A stretch of DNA of 64,000 nucleotides from assembly GCF_000381545.1 (NCBI RefSeq), contig NZ_KB906680.1:124001-188000 (forward strand), given 5' to 3'. The position numbers and the translations under genes are program-made. Origin of the DNA: Rhodonellum psychrophilum GCM71 = DSM 17998. GTDB taxonomy: Bacteria; Bacteroidota; Bacteroidia; Cytophagales; Cyclobacteriaceae. Below, piece after piece: positions 17,980 through 26,702 of this stretch. The notes beneath the pieces were generated by a model that was not told the DNA's origin, made no database searches, and saw nothing but the letters and a program-made list of their open reading frames with translations. Numbering within the stretch: the first letter of the stretch is position 1; each line of letters begins with the position of its first letter.

Positions 17980-18188
17980 AAATCCAAAACGATCAAGCGA
18001 CCAAAATTTTAACTTGATAAAAATTCAAAATATGATTTTTTTATAAAGTAAAAATTAAATTAATTATGTAAATTATGCAATTGTTTCAAAAATAAGCAAA
18101 ACGGTTTTTTAGCTTTCCAACCAAATACCAACCCTTGGGATGAGAAAAATTTCATTGGTCAGATGAGCTTCCCTAAAAGTACATCAAC

Positions 18189-18830
18189 ATGAAAACACGC
18201 TTTCACGAAACGCTCAACCTTCGGATCGACCAGGTGCAATTGTCCGGGGAAATGATTCTCCCCGAAAAGGCGAGTTCCTTGGTGCTTTTTTCCCATGGAA
18301 GTGGTAGCAGTCGATTCAGTCCCAGAAATAATTTTGTGGCCAAAGAGCTTCACAACGTGCAAATTGGTTCATTTCTGTTTGACCTATTGACCGAGGAAGA
18401 AGATGAAATGTATTCCAACCGATTCAATATCGAAATGCTTACCTCCCGTTTGGTTCAGGTGACCGAAATGATCGCTGCTGACACGCGTTTTTCTGATCTG
18501 AAAATGGGGTATTTCGGAGCGAGTACGGGTGCGGCCTCTGCCCTGAAAGCCGCTGCAAAATTACCCGATTTGATCCATGCGGTGGTTTCCAGGGGAGGCA
18601 GACCCGATATGGCAACACCTGAAATTTCAGAAGTAAAAGCCCCGACCCTATTGATCGTGGGAGGTTTGGATTTGGAGGTGATCCAGTTGAACAAAACCGC
18701 TTACGAATTCATGACTTGTACCAAAAAATTGAAAATTGTGGAAGGTGCCACCCATCTCTTTGAAGAACCTGGGACACTGGAACAGGTGGCTACCTATGCG
18801 GCAGTTTGGTTCAAAACCTATTTGGTGTAA
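18189..18830 (+). CDS. Dienelactone-hydrolase-like alpha/beta hydrolase
   Basis: The 213-residue protein has the alpha/beta-hydrolase layout: an oxyanion strand LVLFSHGSGSSRFSPRN near residue 32, nucleophile elbow GYFGASTGAASALKAA (Ser near 117), an acid in LLIVGGLDLEVIQLN and the catalytic His in EGATHLFEEPG. DLH-like proteins of this type often sit next to, or are fused with, the ComF-like phosphoribosyltransferase family found at 19018, and here the two genes run in the same direction. The substrate is unknown. The stop codon coincides with the left end of a dispersed repeat. Confidence 0.85.
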   Translation: MKTRFHETLNLRIDQVQLSGEMILPEKASSLVLFSHGSGSSRFSPRNNFVAKELHNVQIGSFLFDLLTEEEDEMYSNRFNIEMLTSRLVQVTEMIAADTRFSDLKMGYFGASTGAASALKAAAKLPDLIHAVVSRGGRPDMATPEISEVKAPTLLIVGGLDLEVIQLNKTAYEFMTCTKKLKIVEGATHLFEEPGTLEQVATYAAVWFKTYLV

Positions 18831-18998
18831 GCCCAAAATATGCAATAGATTCTCAAATGGGATTGAAATTGCAAGAAAATCAGACTATTTGGAGAATAGG
18901 GCAGTGTACCGATAGGGCAAAGTCAAAAATTATGGATAACTGAATGATTATTATGACATCTAAGACCGGAATAAAATTGGAAATGCATGACACGGGTT
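18829..18998 (+). repeat. Dispersed intergenic element, copy 4 (plus orientation)
   Basis: This 170-base copy starts within the TAA stop codon of the hydrolase (18828-18830) and ends ATGCATGACACGGGTT, 19 bases before the next ATG. It carries a well-conserved core: TTGCAAGAAAATCAGACTAT, TTGGAGAATAG and ACCGATAGGG. Lying between two same-strand genes, it should be transcribed as part of any read-through mRNA. Confidence 0.88.
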
Positions 18999-19017
18999 AA
19001 ACTTTAATCTTATCAAA

Positions 19018-19659
19018 ATGAGCATACTTTTCAGAAACCGAAACGAGGCAGCCCTATTGCTGGCTGATCAATTGATAAAATACCGCGGAAAGGATGGAAT
19101 TGTCTTGGCAATCCCCAGAGGAGGCGTACCAATGGCTGCCATCGTGGCCAAAAACCTTGGATTTCCTCTGGAAATCATTCTTTCGAAGAAAATCGGGCAT
19201 CCCTTAAATCCCGAATATGCGATTGGCTCTGTCACCATGGACACTGTTCTAGTGGATGATTCAATTGCTGATGTTGACAAAAGCTACATCAAAAATGAGA
19301 TCGATCGACTTTCCAAAGAACTGAAAAAAAGATTTGAATTTTTTATGGGAAACCGAAAGCCTGCTTCCCTCAAAAACAAAATCGTGATCGTGGTAGATGA
19401 TGGCATTGCCACCGGCCACACCATGAAATCCACAATCGAATCCATCCGAAAAGAGAACCCGAAAGAATTGATCGTGGCCGTGCCTGTCGCTCCTCCCCGT
19501 ACTGCCCGAGAAGTTCGCGAAATGGTGGATGAACTGATATGCCTCCACACTCCTGATGATTTTTATGGTGTGGGACAATTTTATGCGGATTTCGGTCAGG
19601 TGAGTGATGATGAAGTCATCGCGCTGCTAAAGGAAATGCGGGAAAATCCAACTTCATGA
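19018..19659 (+). CDS. Phosphoribosyltransferase-domain protein
   Basis: This is a type I PRTase fold of 213 residues. The PRPP-binding loop is clear at about residues 121-136 (KIVIVVDDGIATGHTM). The front region GIVLAIPRGGVPMAAIVAKN and the LSKKIGHPLNPEYAIGSV block are typical of the family often annotated as ComF-like or predicted phosphoribosyltransferase. The acceptor base or compound cannot be read from the sequence. The neighbouring DLH hydrolase is the common genomic partner. Confidence 0.88.
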   Translation: MSILFRNRNEAALLLADQLIKYRGKDGIVLAIPRGGVPMAAIVAKNLGFPLEIILSKKIGHPLNPEYAIGSVTMDTVLVDDSIADVDKSYIKNEIDRLSKELKKRFEFFMGNRKPASLKNKIVIVVDDGIATGHTMKSTIESIRKENPKELIVAVPVAPPRTAREVREMVDELICLHTPDDFYGVGQFYADFGQVSDDEVIALLKEMRENPTS

Positions 19660-19763
19660 ACTTTCCATGAAAACTGTCGTCCATTTTTTTCGCAAATGAT
19701 TGTCAAATTGGCCTTGCATGAGCCTACTTTTCTGTCGGCAATCGTACATATAAAAAAAAACGA

Positions 19764-21218
19764 TCATTTGGTGATTTTGATTTCATCAAACACATTTCCG
19801 TTGCCATCCAATTGTCTCAAAATCAGTGTTTTTCCATCCGTTTCCACCATGGTAAAGGAATGCCGATCCGAAACCAGCTTTACGGTAAAAGGAGCCCAGT
19901 TTTCCGGCGTTCCTTTTGTCCATAAATCAGGGTTCTCACTGATTTCGGGATCATACAGGGCCGCCCCTCCGGCACCCGTGACGATGTGAATGATACCTTC
20001 CGGTTTGGTGACGTTGACACCATCAAAATTGAGATCCAAGGTAAATTCTCCATCGACACTCCCCTCTTCCGACACGACAAATCGGGTCCCTTCCTCATTG
20101 ATTTTTGGATTGAACTTCAAGGGAATAGTCCGCTGGTAATTGTGCACATGTCCATTAAATACGAGGTCAACGCCCAAAGATTCAAATATAGGGGCGGCCA
20201 ATCTCATCACCTGATATTGGTGGTGCTGGAGACTGGAATTGAAAGCTGGATGGTGATAAGCCACGATTTTCCAATCTGCTTTGCTGCTGCGCAAATCGTT
20301 CGCCAGCCACTCCATCAATGCAGGATCCAGAGGGTTGACGTAGTAATTGGCATCCAGACAAACGATGTGCACATTCCCGTATTGGAAGGAGTAGTTGGAA
20401 ATTCTCGGAAAACGGGGCGCTGTGTTTTTCACAAAGGCATCAATCAAATCCTGAGGACCTTCGGGTGTGACCGTCATCTTTGGAATCGGTGCATTCAAGG
20501 GCAAATCACTGTAATAGAAATATGCCAATCCATCTGGATATTTGGTGAAATCGGCACTGTAGATATCGTGGTTGCCCAAAAACATGTAAAAAGGAATGCT
20601 TCCCATCAAAGGGGCTCCCAATACCGGTGAAGCCTCCTGCGCCAAATAATAGGGGAAAAACCGGTGGCGATACTCCAATTCCCTGCCATAGGAATAGGCC
20701 ATGTCTCCAGTCAAAAGCGCAAACATTGGTTTTTGGAGATAAATCTGATGGGCTATGGCGGCTTGTTCGCTTGTGCCTGCCCCATTGTCCCCGAATACTG
20801 CAAAGCGTGTCTTTGGCTTTTTGGTTCGGCTTTGGAAGACATGTTCGGCTATTGTTTTTTGATCTTGGGTCACCCGATACACATAGGTTCTGTCAAATTT
20901 CAAACCTTTGATATTCCCCCGATAAAGGAAACTCGATGCATTGTTCAAGTTAAGTTTAGTTGCAGACAGTTTGACGGACTTAAACTTTTTCACGGAAATG
21001 GCAGAAAGTCCTTCTCCCCATTCCAACCTGAAGTTTCCCCGCAGACTGTCGGTCTGCCAGATGACTACCTTTTGTTCACTGAAAAAATTTGGTGCATTTC
21101 CTGGCTGGATGTAGGGAGGCACCAGGATTTGCTGCGCAAAACCGGACTGTATCGAAAGCAAGAACAAGGAGTGAAAAAAAATCCTTTGGAGGAGCGGGAT
21201 GACTTTTGTCTTGACCAT
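19764..21218 (-). CDS. Secreted metallophosphoesterase, purple-acid-phosphatase type
   Basis: A signal peptide (MVKTKVIPLLQR... ending SGFAQQ) is followed by an N-terminal fibronectin-like domain (to ~residue 130) and a calcineurin-like catalytic domain. The five metal-binding blocks are all visible: FAVFGDNGAG, LLTGDMAYSYG, FMFLGNHDIY, IVAYHHPAFNSS and LVFNGHVHNYQRT. The domain order fits plant-type/bacterial purple acid phosphatases that hydrolyse phosphomonoesters outside the cytoplasm. It starts 26 bases after the stop of the gene at 21245, so the two are probably co-transcribed. Confidence 0.9.
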   Translation of the reverse strand: MVKTKVIPLLQRIFFHSLFLLSIQSGFAQQILVPPYIQPGNAPNFFSEQKVVIWQTDSLRGNFRLEWGEGLSAISVKKFKSVKLSATKLNLNNASSFLYRGNIKGLKFDRTYVYRVTQDQKTIAEHVFQSRTKKPKTRFAVFGDNGAGTSEQAAIAHQIYLQKPMFALLTGDMAYSYGRELEYRHRFFPYYLAQEASPVLGAPLMGSIPFYMFLGNHDIYSADFTKYPDGLAYFYYSDLPLNAPIPKMTVTPEGPQDLIDAFVKNTAPRFPRISNYSFQYGNVHIVCLDANYYVNPLDPALMEWLANDLRSSKADWKIVAYHHPAFNSSLQHHQYQVMRLAAPIFESLGVDLVFNGHVHNYQRTIPLKFNPKINEEGTRFVVSEEGSVDGEFTLDLNFDGVNVTKPEGIIHIVTGAGGAALYDPEISENPDLWTKGTPENWAPFTVKLVSDRHSFTMVETDGKTLILRQLDGNGNVFDEIKITK

Positions 21219-21244
21219 TTGTATTTGGTTTTAAATCCTGAATT

Positions 21245-22273
21245 TTAGGTGTGCGTTCGGCATTTGTAAAGGATGATGTCTTTGAATTTCCTGTCATTTT
21301 TGAGTATGGAAAAAAATTCTTCGATAAATTTCCGCATTGCCTGCAATTCGTTTTTGTGGATGTCCTTTTCGATGTGCTTGAAAGCCTCCCAAATTTGCGG
21401 TTCGCGTTCAAGATACTCTGCTCTGACATACTGCAGCAATCCTTCATTTCTGCAAAATCCTCTGTAAAGCCTTTCCCGTACATTGTCAATTTCCAGCTTT
21501 TCACTGACTTGAGCATAAGGGGCATTGACAAGCCCAGCCATGTCAAAATCATAGGGCAATGGGATATAAATCCTCGGAGGCAATTGCATCACCTGCAAAT
21601 TGTGTTGTACCAAACTGGACCAATCCGTGTTGGCAATCATAAATTGAAAAAAATCATGTCTTACAGCCGCCGTATCCTGCAAGGAATAGGGGTTGATGTT
21701 TTTGCCTTTCATGATTCTCCCACCAAAGCGTCTGGCTACCTGGTCATTGTCCTCGATAAAAAAAGCCTTGACTGTGTAAGATTTGACCTGCCTTCCATCG
21801 AGATCCGTCAGGTTCAGGTCAATCAACCTTGTTTTGAAATAATAATTGGAAATGGGTTCATAAAGTTTGTAGCAGAGATATTCCTTCAAGGCCAGATCAT
21901 TGCCAGTTTTGTTGGCGTGACAGGGAAGCACAAGTTTGAGGGATTTGGATCCTTCAAATAGCGTCCCCTTGCTCTCCTTTTTGCTTATTTTGATTCTGGC
22001 AGGAGAGAAAAAACAGTTTTTCATTCTGAAATTCCCCCTTGAGCGCATTTCGATTCCAATTGAATCCCAGTTTCCTCTATTGGTTTTATAATGGAGAATC
22101 GTGGGGAGATAAAGAGAGTCGTTTGTATTTTTCCTTAACTCCTTGAAAGAATAAGACAAGCTCATTTCCAGCAGCGAGTCACTTCCAAAAAGTGGTGCAA
22201 ATATTCTTTCCTGAGCCACACCTACATGGCAAAAAATAACGAGCAGGAAAATGACAAGCACTTTGGTTTTCAT
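21245..22273 (-). CDS. Secreted protein of unnamed family, paralogue of 23051 (CotH/HipA-like motif order)
   Basis: I do not recognise a named family. A signal peptide (VIFLLVIFCHVGVAQE) precedes a domain shared block by block with the protein at 23051: RSRGNFRMKNCFFSPARI, SLKLVLPC, a YLCYKLYEPIS block, IEDNDQVARRFGG, then ANTDWSSLVQHNLQVM, PLPYDFDMAGLVNAPYA and VRERLYRGFC. The ordered pair N-T-D-W...H-N and then Y-D-F-D resembles the catalytic and metal-binding loops of CotH and HipA-type atypical kinases, but kinase activity is inference. It has 342 residues and lies upstream of the phosphoesterase gene in the same direction. Confidence 0.7.
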   Translation of the reverse strand: MKTKVLVIFLLVIFCHVGVAQERIFAPLFGSDSLLEMSLSYSFKELRKNTNDSLYLPTILHYKTNRGNWDSIGIEMRSRGNFRMKNCFFSPARIKISKKESKGTLFEGSKSLKLVLPCHANKTGNDLALKEYLCYKLYEPISNYYFKTRLIDLNLTDLDGRQVKSYTVKAFFIEDNDQVARRFGGRIMKGKNINPYSLQDTAAVRHDFFQFMIANTDWSSLVQHNLQVMQLPPRIYIPLPYDFDMAGLVNAPYAQVSEKLEIDNVRERLYRGFCRNEGLLQYVRAEYLEREPQIWEAFKHIEKDIHKNELQAMRKFIEEFFSILKNDRKFKDIILYKCRTHT

Positions 22274-22356
22274 ATTCTAGACATTGATTGAGAACGCCAA
22301 ATTATTTGAAACCGATGAAAGGAAATTTCTTACCCTTCCTAAAAAGAAGCATTCGC

Positions 22357-22926
22357 TCACCTGAAGAAGACCATAAAGATCACAAAGCCCAGTACGCCGG
22401 TTGCAAATCCGATCATCAGCACTTTATATGCGTAGCCGAGCAGGTTGTATTTCTGTTTTAAAATCACCCCTTGGCTATAGAGATCGATGATCATGTGCTC
22501 GTAGATGTCCTTCCTTGAATTCAACAATTCTTCCATTTTGTTGATATATTCCTGTTGGGTATAATCTGCAATCACGCCAAAAAACAGCAGGCTTGTCTTT
22601 TCTGAAGGGTTGGGTTTGAAATGGGATTCGATGATCTTTGGCTGAGCCGCCAAAATCGCCAAAATGGCAGATGTAAGACAGGAAAGAACGATCACCACCA
22701 TAGGGATAATGATGGAATATTGGTAAAAATCAAGTTTTTCGGCCACGACTCCATAACCTGAAATGGCGATGATAGAAGAAATGATCACTGTATTGATGCT
22801 GATGATCATGTTTGCCTTGCTATCCACGATCTGTCTCAGATTGGTTTGGTTTCTGTAAGTTGCGCGAAAAAGCGTTTCTCGCTCCCTCCCGGATTTTTTA
22901 TGCTCTTCCTCTTGTTCTATTTCCAT
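22357..22926 (-). CDS. PycTM/DUF5706-like membrane protein
   Basis: The 189-residue protein has an N-terminal charged segment with FRATYRNQTNLRQIVDSKAN, two closely spaced membrane helices (~46-66 and 70-95), a soluble middle (~100-160) and a third helix near the C-terminus (~165-187). The 'RxxYRNxxxLxxIVDxKANxIIxIN' start is the hallmark of the family renamed Pycsar effector (PycTM, formerly DUF5706). PycTM effectors act with a cyclic-pyrimidine cyclase, but no cyclase is encoded here, so an antiphage role is not demonstrated. It lies between the two paralogous secreted proteins at 21245 and 23051. Confidence 0.72.
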   Translation of the reverse strand: MEIEQEEEHKKSGRERETLFRATYRNQTNLRQIVDSKANMIISINTVIISSIIAISGYGVVAEKLDFYQYSIIIPMVVIVLSCLTSAILAILAAQPKIIESHFKPNPSEKTSLLFFGVIADYTQQEYINKMEELLNSRKDIYEHMIIDLYSQGVILKQKYNLLGYAYKVLMIGFATGVLGFVIFMVFFR

Positions 22927-23050
22927 TTTATGGTTTTTATATAACTAAGTTAATTATTTTAAACAAAGAATTACATAAAATGAAGAAGCAGATTTTCAGA
23001 AATATCAAAATATTTTTATAACTTAAACTGCTTTATTTCAACACTATGTA

Positions 23051-24172
23051 ATGGAAATGAAATCAATTCCCATTTTTTCTTTTGTTCACTGCTTTTCGGG
23101 AAAAGGGTGTATTGGTCACAAGTGCTCAACCTGCTTGGCCTTGTTTTTCCTGCTGTTTCTTACCGGATTTTCGAGTGCCCAGACGGGTGGCTTATTTGAA
23201 AATGAGGAAGTATTTACAATCACCTTGTCAGGCGATTTGGCGGAAGTGTTAAGGGATCGGTCAGGAGATCCGCAATATCGCTTTGGAAATTTGCGCTACA
23301 CGGATGGGGACAGCAGTGTTGTTACCATCCCTATCCGGTTGAGAACCCGAGGGAATTTCAGGAGGGCAAAAGGCATTTGTTCCCATCCTCCATTGCTCTT
23401 GAATTTCCGAAAAGAAGACAGAAAGAAAACGATTTTCGCACAACAGGACCGTCTAAAACTGGTGATGCCCTGTCAGGGAGAAAGTTTCCTGATCCGAGAA
23501 TACCATGTTTACAAACTTTACAACCTGATGAGTCCAAAAAGTTTCCAAGCCAAACTGGTCAAAGTGGTTTTGGACGACCCCAAATTAAAGCCAAAAGAGC
23601 AAGGTCCATTTTATGGGATTTTACTGGAAGAAGAGGAACAGATGGCCGAACGCAACGGCATGGTGGCGGTGGAAAAAACCTTGGTCAGACCCGAACAAAC
23701 CCAACTGGATGATTTCTTGAACATGGCCGTGTTCAATTATTTGATCGGGAACACGGATTGGTCCGTCCAGTACCGACAGAATGTGAAACTGATAGCAATA
23801 GATTCCATGTCCAAGACCTCAACGGTACCCTATGATTTCGACCATTCGGGAATTGTCCGCGCTCCATATGCAAAACCAGCAGCGGAATTATTAATGAGTT
23901 CTGTCCGGGAAAGACGGTACCGTGGGTTTTGCATTGACAACATGGCGCATTTTGATAAGGTAATAGCCCATTTCAATACCCTCAAGGAGCCTATTTATGC
24001 AGTTTATTCCAAAAGCGCCTTTCTTGACCAGAAGTATATCCAATCCACGCTCAAATACCTGGATGCATTTTATGCCATCATCAATAATCCTAAAAAGGTC
24101 AAACAGGAGTTCCAATACCCCTGCAAAGAAGACGGCACGGGTCATGTCGTGATCAAAGGGCTTCGGAATTAA
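23051..24172 (+). CDS. Secreted protein of unnamed family, paralogue of 21245 (CotH/HipA-like motif order)
   Basis: This protein of 373 residues has an N-terminal hydrophobic export segment (ALFFLLFLTGFSSAQ) after an unusually long charged and Cys-rich lead, so the start could also be the Met codon at 23057. It repeats the blocks of its paralogue: RTRGNFRRAKGICSHPPLL, RLKLVMPC, VYKLYNLMSP, EEEEQMAERNG, IGNTDWSVQYRQNVKLI, VPYDFDHSGIVRAPYA and VRERRYRGFC. The two are encoded on opposite strands about 780 bases apart with the PycTM-like gene between. The function is unknown, and the resemblance to CotH/HipA kinase loops is by motif order only. Confidence 0.7.
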   Translation: MEMKSIPIFSFVHCFSGKGCIGHKCSTCLALFFLLFLTGFSSAQTGGLFENEEVFTITLSGDLAEVLRDRSGDPQYRFGNLRYTDGDSSVVTIPIRLRTRGNFRRAKGICSHPPLLLNFRKEDRKKTIFAQQDRLKLVMPCQGESFLIREYHVYKLYNLMSPKSFQAKLVKVVLDDPKLKPKEQGPFYGILLEEEEQMAERNGMVAVEKTLVRPEQTQLDDFLNMAVFNYLIGNTDWSVQYRQNVKLIAIDSMSKTSTVPYDFDHSGIVRAPYAKPAAELLMSSVRERRYRGFCIDNMAHFDKVIAHFNTLKEPIYAVYSKSAFLDQKYIQSTLKYLDAFYAIINNPKKVKQEFQYPCKEDGTGHVVIKGLRN

Positions 24173-24375
24173 TTGAATGAAGTATTTTATTTTCTTTTTC
24201 TTTCAAGCACCGGAACCCTGAATGAATAAAATCAATGCTCTGAATCCAGGTATAAAAGCTTTGGTCCCTGCTTTAAAGTCTGGTCTTCCAAAATCAGTCA
24301 GTCAAATACCGTTTGAATTATATTCATTTAAAAAGCATTGATTTTTGTTTAAATTTAAATCAAATCCTATCCCCT

Positions 24376-25533
24376 ATGAAAACCCAACTGATCATTTTTC
24401 TATTTATCCTTGCTTCCTCCTTGTCAGTCGCACAAAATGCAAGTCCTATTTTGGGAGAGATGCCACAGAAATTCCCAGAAACTTTTGTACCCGAACCCAA
24501 GGGCGTTGAAGTGGAGGTTTGGGCTGAAAATTTCAATATCCCTTGGAGCCTTTTGTTCCTTCCCAATGGAGACGCATTGGTTGCGCAGCGAAAAGGAGAG
24601 ATTATGAGAGTACCCAAAGGAAGCCACATACAGGAATCATTTTTTGAGGTCAGCGATATCATGGCTGTCGGAGATGCCGGCCTTATGGGCATGGCATTGC
24701 ATCCTGATTTTGAAAACCAACCCTTCATCTACCTCATGTACACTTACGCTGGGGAAAACAATGCATTGACCAGCAAAGTAATACGGATCAAGCATGAAGG
24801 AAACACCGCTAAAGACGACCGGGTCATTTTGGACAATATCCCAGCTTTTGCCATCCATTTGGGAGGAAGGATCGCTTTTGGTCCAGACAAGATGCTCTAT
24901 ATCGGCACGGGTGATATGAGCCAACCCTTTATTGCCCAGAATCTGGAATCACTGGCTTCGAAAATCCTCCGGGTGACGCCCGAAGGAGAAATCCCCAAGG
25001 ACAATCCTTTTCCCAATTCGCCCATCTATTCCTATGGCCATCGTGTCGTTCAGGGATTTGCCTGGGATCCTCAAACGCAAACGATGTTCAACTCAGAACA
25101 TGGACCTTCGGGAGCAGCTGTCGAAAACGAAGTCAAATTCAGGGATGAGATCAATTTGGTTGTGAAAGGAAAAAATTACGGTTGGCCAATGGTGGTGGGT
25201 GCACCGGGAATTGAGGAGTATGAAGACCCGATTTTGAGTTGGAACGATGCTGCCTTCCCTCCTGCCGGAATGGTTTTCTATAAAGGGGATCTTTTCGTGA
25301 CCTCTTTGGGAGGCCAGGCGTTGATGCGTGTGATTTTTGAAGAAGAAGGTTTCAAAGTCAAAAAAACGGAACGCTGGTTTTCGACGGGGCTTTCGGAAGG
25401 GGTTTACGGAAGATTCAGGGACATCACCATTGGACCTGACGGTTACCTATATGTCTGTACCAGCAATACGGATGGTAGGGCCAAGACCCGACCTGGAGAT
25501 GACAAGATTTTGAGAATCAAAATCTTGGACTGA
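24376..25533 (+). CDS. PQQ-dependent soluble aldose sugar dehydrogenase
   Basis: The ATG at 24376 gives a clean signal peptide (MKTQLIIFLFILASSLSVAQ), while the longer frame to 24313 adds residues without a signal. The mature protein is a six-bladed glucose/sorbosone dehydrogenase (GSDH) propeller: NIPWSLLFLPNGDALVAQRK, MGMALHPDFENQPFIYLMYT, AIHLGGRIAFGPDKMLYIGT, SYGHRVVQGFAWDPQTQTMF, SEHGPSGAAVENEV and KNYGWPMV. These are the YliI/Asd signature blocks, including the catalytic His and the Arg that contact PQQ. It oxidises aldoses in the periplasm. No PQQ biosynthesis genes are in view. Confidence 0.93.
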   Translation: MKTQLIIFLFILASSLSVAQNASPILGEMPQKFPETFVPEPKGVEVEVWAENFNIPWSLLFLPNGDALVAQRKGEIMRVPKGSHIQESFFEVSDIMAVGDAGLMGMALHPDFENQPFIYLMYTYAGENNALTSKVIRIKHEGNTAKDDRVILDNIPAFAIHLGGRIAFGPDKMLYIGTGDMSQPFIAQNLESLASKILRVTPEGEIPKDNPFPNSPIYSYGHRVVQGFAWDPQTQTMFNSEHGPSGAAVENEVKFRDEINLVVKGKNYGWPMVVGAPGIEEYEDPILSWNDAAFPPAGMVFYKGDLFVTSLGGQALMRVIFEEEGFKVKKTERWFSTGLSEGVYGRFRDITIGPDGYLYVCTSNTDGRAKTRPGDDKILRIKILD

Positions 25534-25551
25534 TTCCGGCAATCGATTTTG

Positions 25552-25720
25552 ACCCCGAAATATGGATTAGATTTCCTAATGGGCTTGAAAAATCAAGAAA
25601 ATCAGACTATTTGGGGATGAAGGCATAGTACTGATTTGGTGAAGTCAAGAATACTAAACAACCGACTGATTAAGAAGCATTTTTAGGCTAGAATTGAATT
25701 GGCAATGCATAAAACGGGTT
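25552..25720 (+). repeat. Dispersed intergenic element, copy 5 (plus orientation)
   Basis: This 169-base copy lies between the convergent sugar dehydrogenase and dioxygenase genes. It begins ACCCCGAAATATGGATT and ends GGCAATGCATAAAACGGGTT, with the core TCAAGAAAATCAGACTATTT, GGTGAAGTCAAGAATA and CGACTGATTAAG. It is one of the best-preserved copies and shows the right terminal repeat in full. Confidence 0.88.
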
Positions 25721-25758
25721 GAATCCGACATGAAACACAGCTTTTGTTTCCGCCTAAC

Positions 25759-26613
25759 CTAAATCACAAAATCATGTTCCCCGCCGATCATCACAGAGGT
25801 CATTGTCAGGGATCCGCCAACGGCTTTGTCGTTGAAGAAAGCAACCTCTTCTTTCTCACCTTGCAGCCCCAGACTGTATAAAAGGGGGTAATAATGGTCT
25901 GGGGTTGGGATGGCCAATCTTGCCGCCGGCCCCAAATGCATATAATCGACCAGGGATTGATGGTCCTTGGAACTGATTTTTTCCTTGAAAATGGAATTCA
26001 TCTCCAAAGCCCAGTCAAAGCCGTATTCCGGTTCATTTATTTTGTCCCAAGCCACCTTTCCAAGGTTGTGCACCATGTTTCCGCTTCCAATAATCAACAC
26101 TCCTTTTTTGCGGAGCTGAGCCAAATCTTTGGCTAGCCGATAATGGAATTCGGGTGATTGGGCATAATCAATGCTCAATTGCAGGACAGGAATATTGGCC
26201 TCCGGATACATGTGCCGGACGACTGTCCAGGTACCATGGTCCAATCCCCAGTCATGATCCAAACCGACATGGCTGTGGGAAACCAACTTGGACGTATATT
26301 CAGCCAATTCCGGATTTCCAGGAGCTGGATAGGTGACATCAAAAAGTGCTTTCGGAAATCCACCAAAATCATGTATTGTTTTAGGCTGTTCCATGGCCGT
26401 GATCCAAGTTCCCCTTGTCAACCAATGGGCTGATATGACAAGGACAGCGGCCGGTATTGGGAATTTTTGACCCAATTTTTTCCACTGCTGGGAAAAAAGG
26501 TTGTCCTCAATCCCGTTCATAGGTGAACCGTGGCCAATAAACAGCACCGGCATAGGTTCTACGGATTTTTGGGTGTCAGACCATTTGCTTAATCCCTGTA
26601 AATTGTAAATCAT
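25759..26613 (-). CDS. 4,5-DOPA dioxygenase extradiol-family protein (YgiD type)
   Basis: The start is the ATG at 26611-26613, since the longer frame opens only with TTG. The ~284-residue protein is a class III extradiol ring-cleavage dioxygenase (LigB superfamily): MPVLFIGHGSPMNGIEDN with the first metal-ligand His, VLVISAHWLTRGTWITAM with the second, LDHDWGLDHGTWTVVRHMYP, and LIIGSGNMVHNLGKVAWD. In YgiD-like enzymes the metal is zinc or iron and DOPA is a known in-vitro substrate, but the natural substrate is not known. The gene starts 89 bases from the divergent FAH-family gene. Confidence 0.9.
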   Translation of the reverse strand: MIYNLQGLSKWSDTQKSVEPMPVLFIGHGSPMNGIEDNLFSQQWKKLGQKFPIPAAVLVISAHWLTRGTWITAMEQPKTIHDFGGFPKALFDVTYPAPGNPELAEYTSKLVSHSHVGLDHDWGLDHGTWTVVRHMYPEANIPVLQLSIDYAQSPEFHYRLAKDLAQLRKKGVLIIGSGNMVHNLGKVAWDKINEPEYGFDWALEMNSIFKEKISSKDHQSLVDYMHLGPAARLAIPTPDHYYPLLYSLGLQGEKEEVAFFNDKAVGGSLTMTSVMIGGEHDFVI

Positions 26614-26702
26614 TTTGATATTCTTTTGGATTTTAAACAAACAACTTAACTTGTTAAATAATTCTAGAAGAAACCAAATCCCAAAACCAAAAAACCTATT
26701 CC

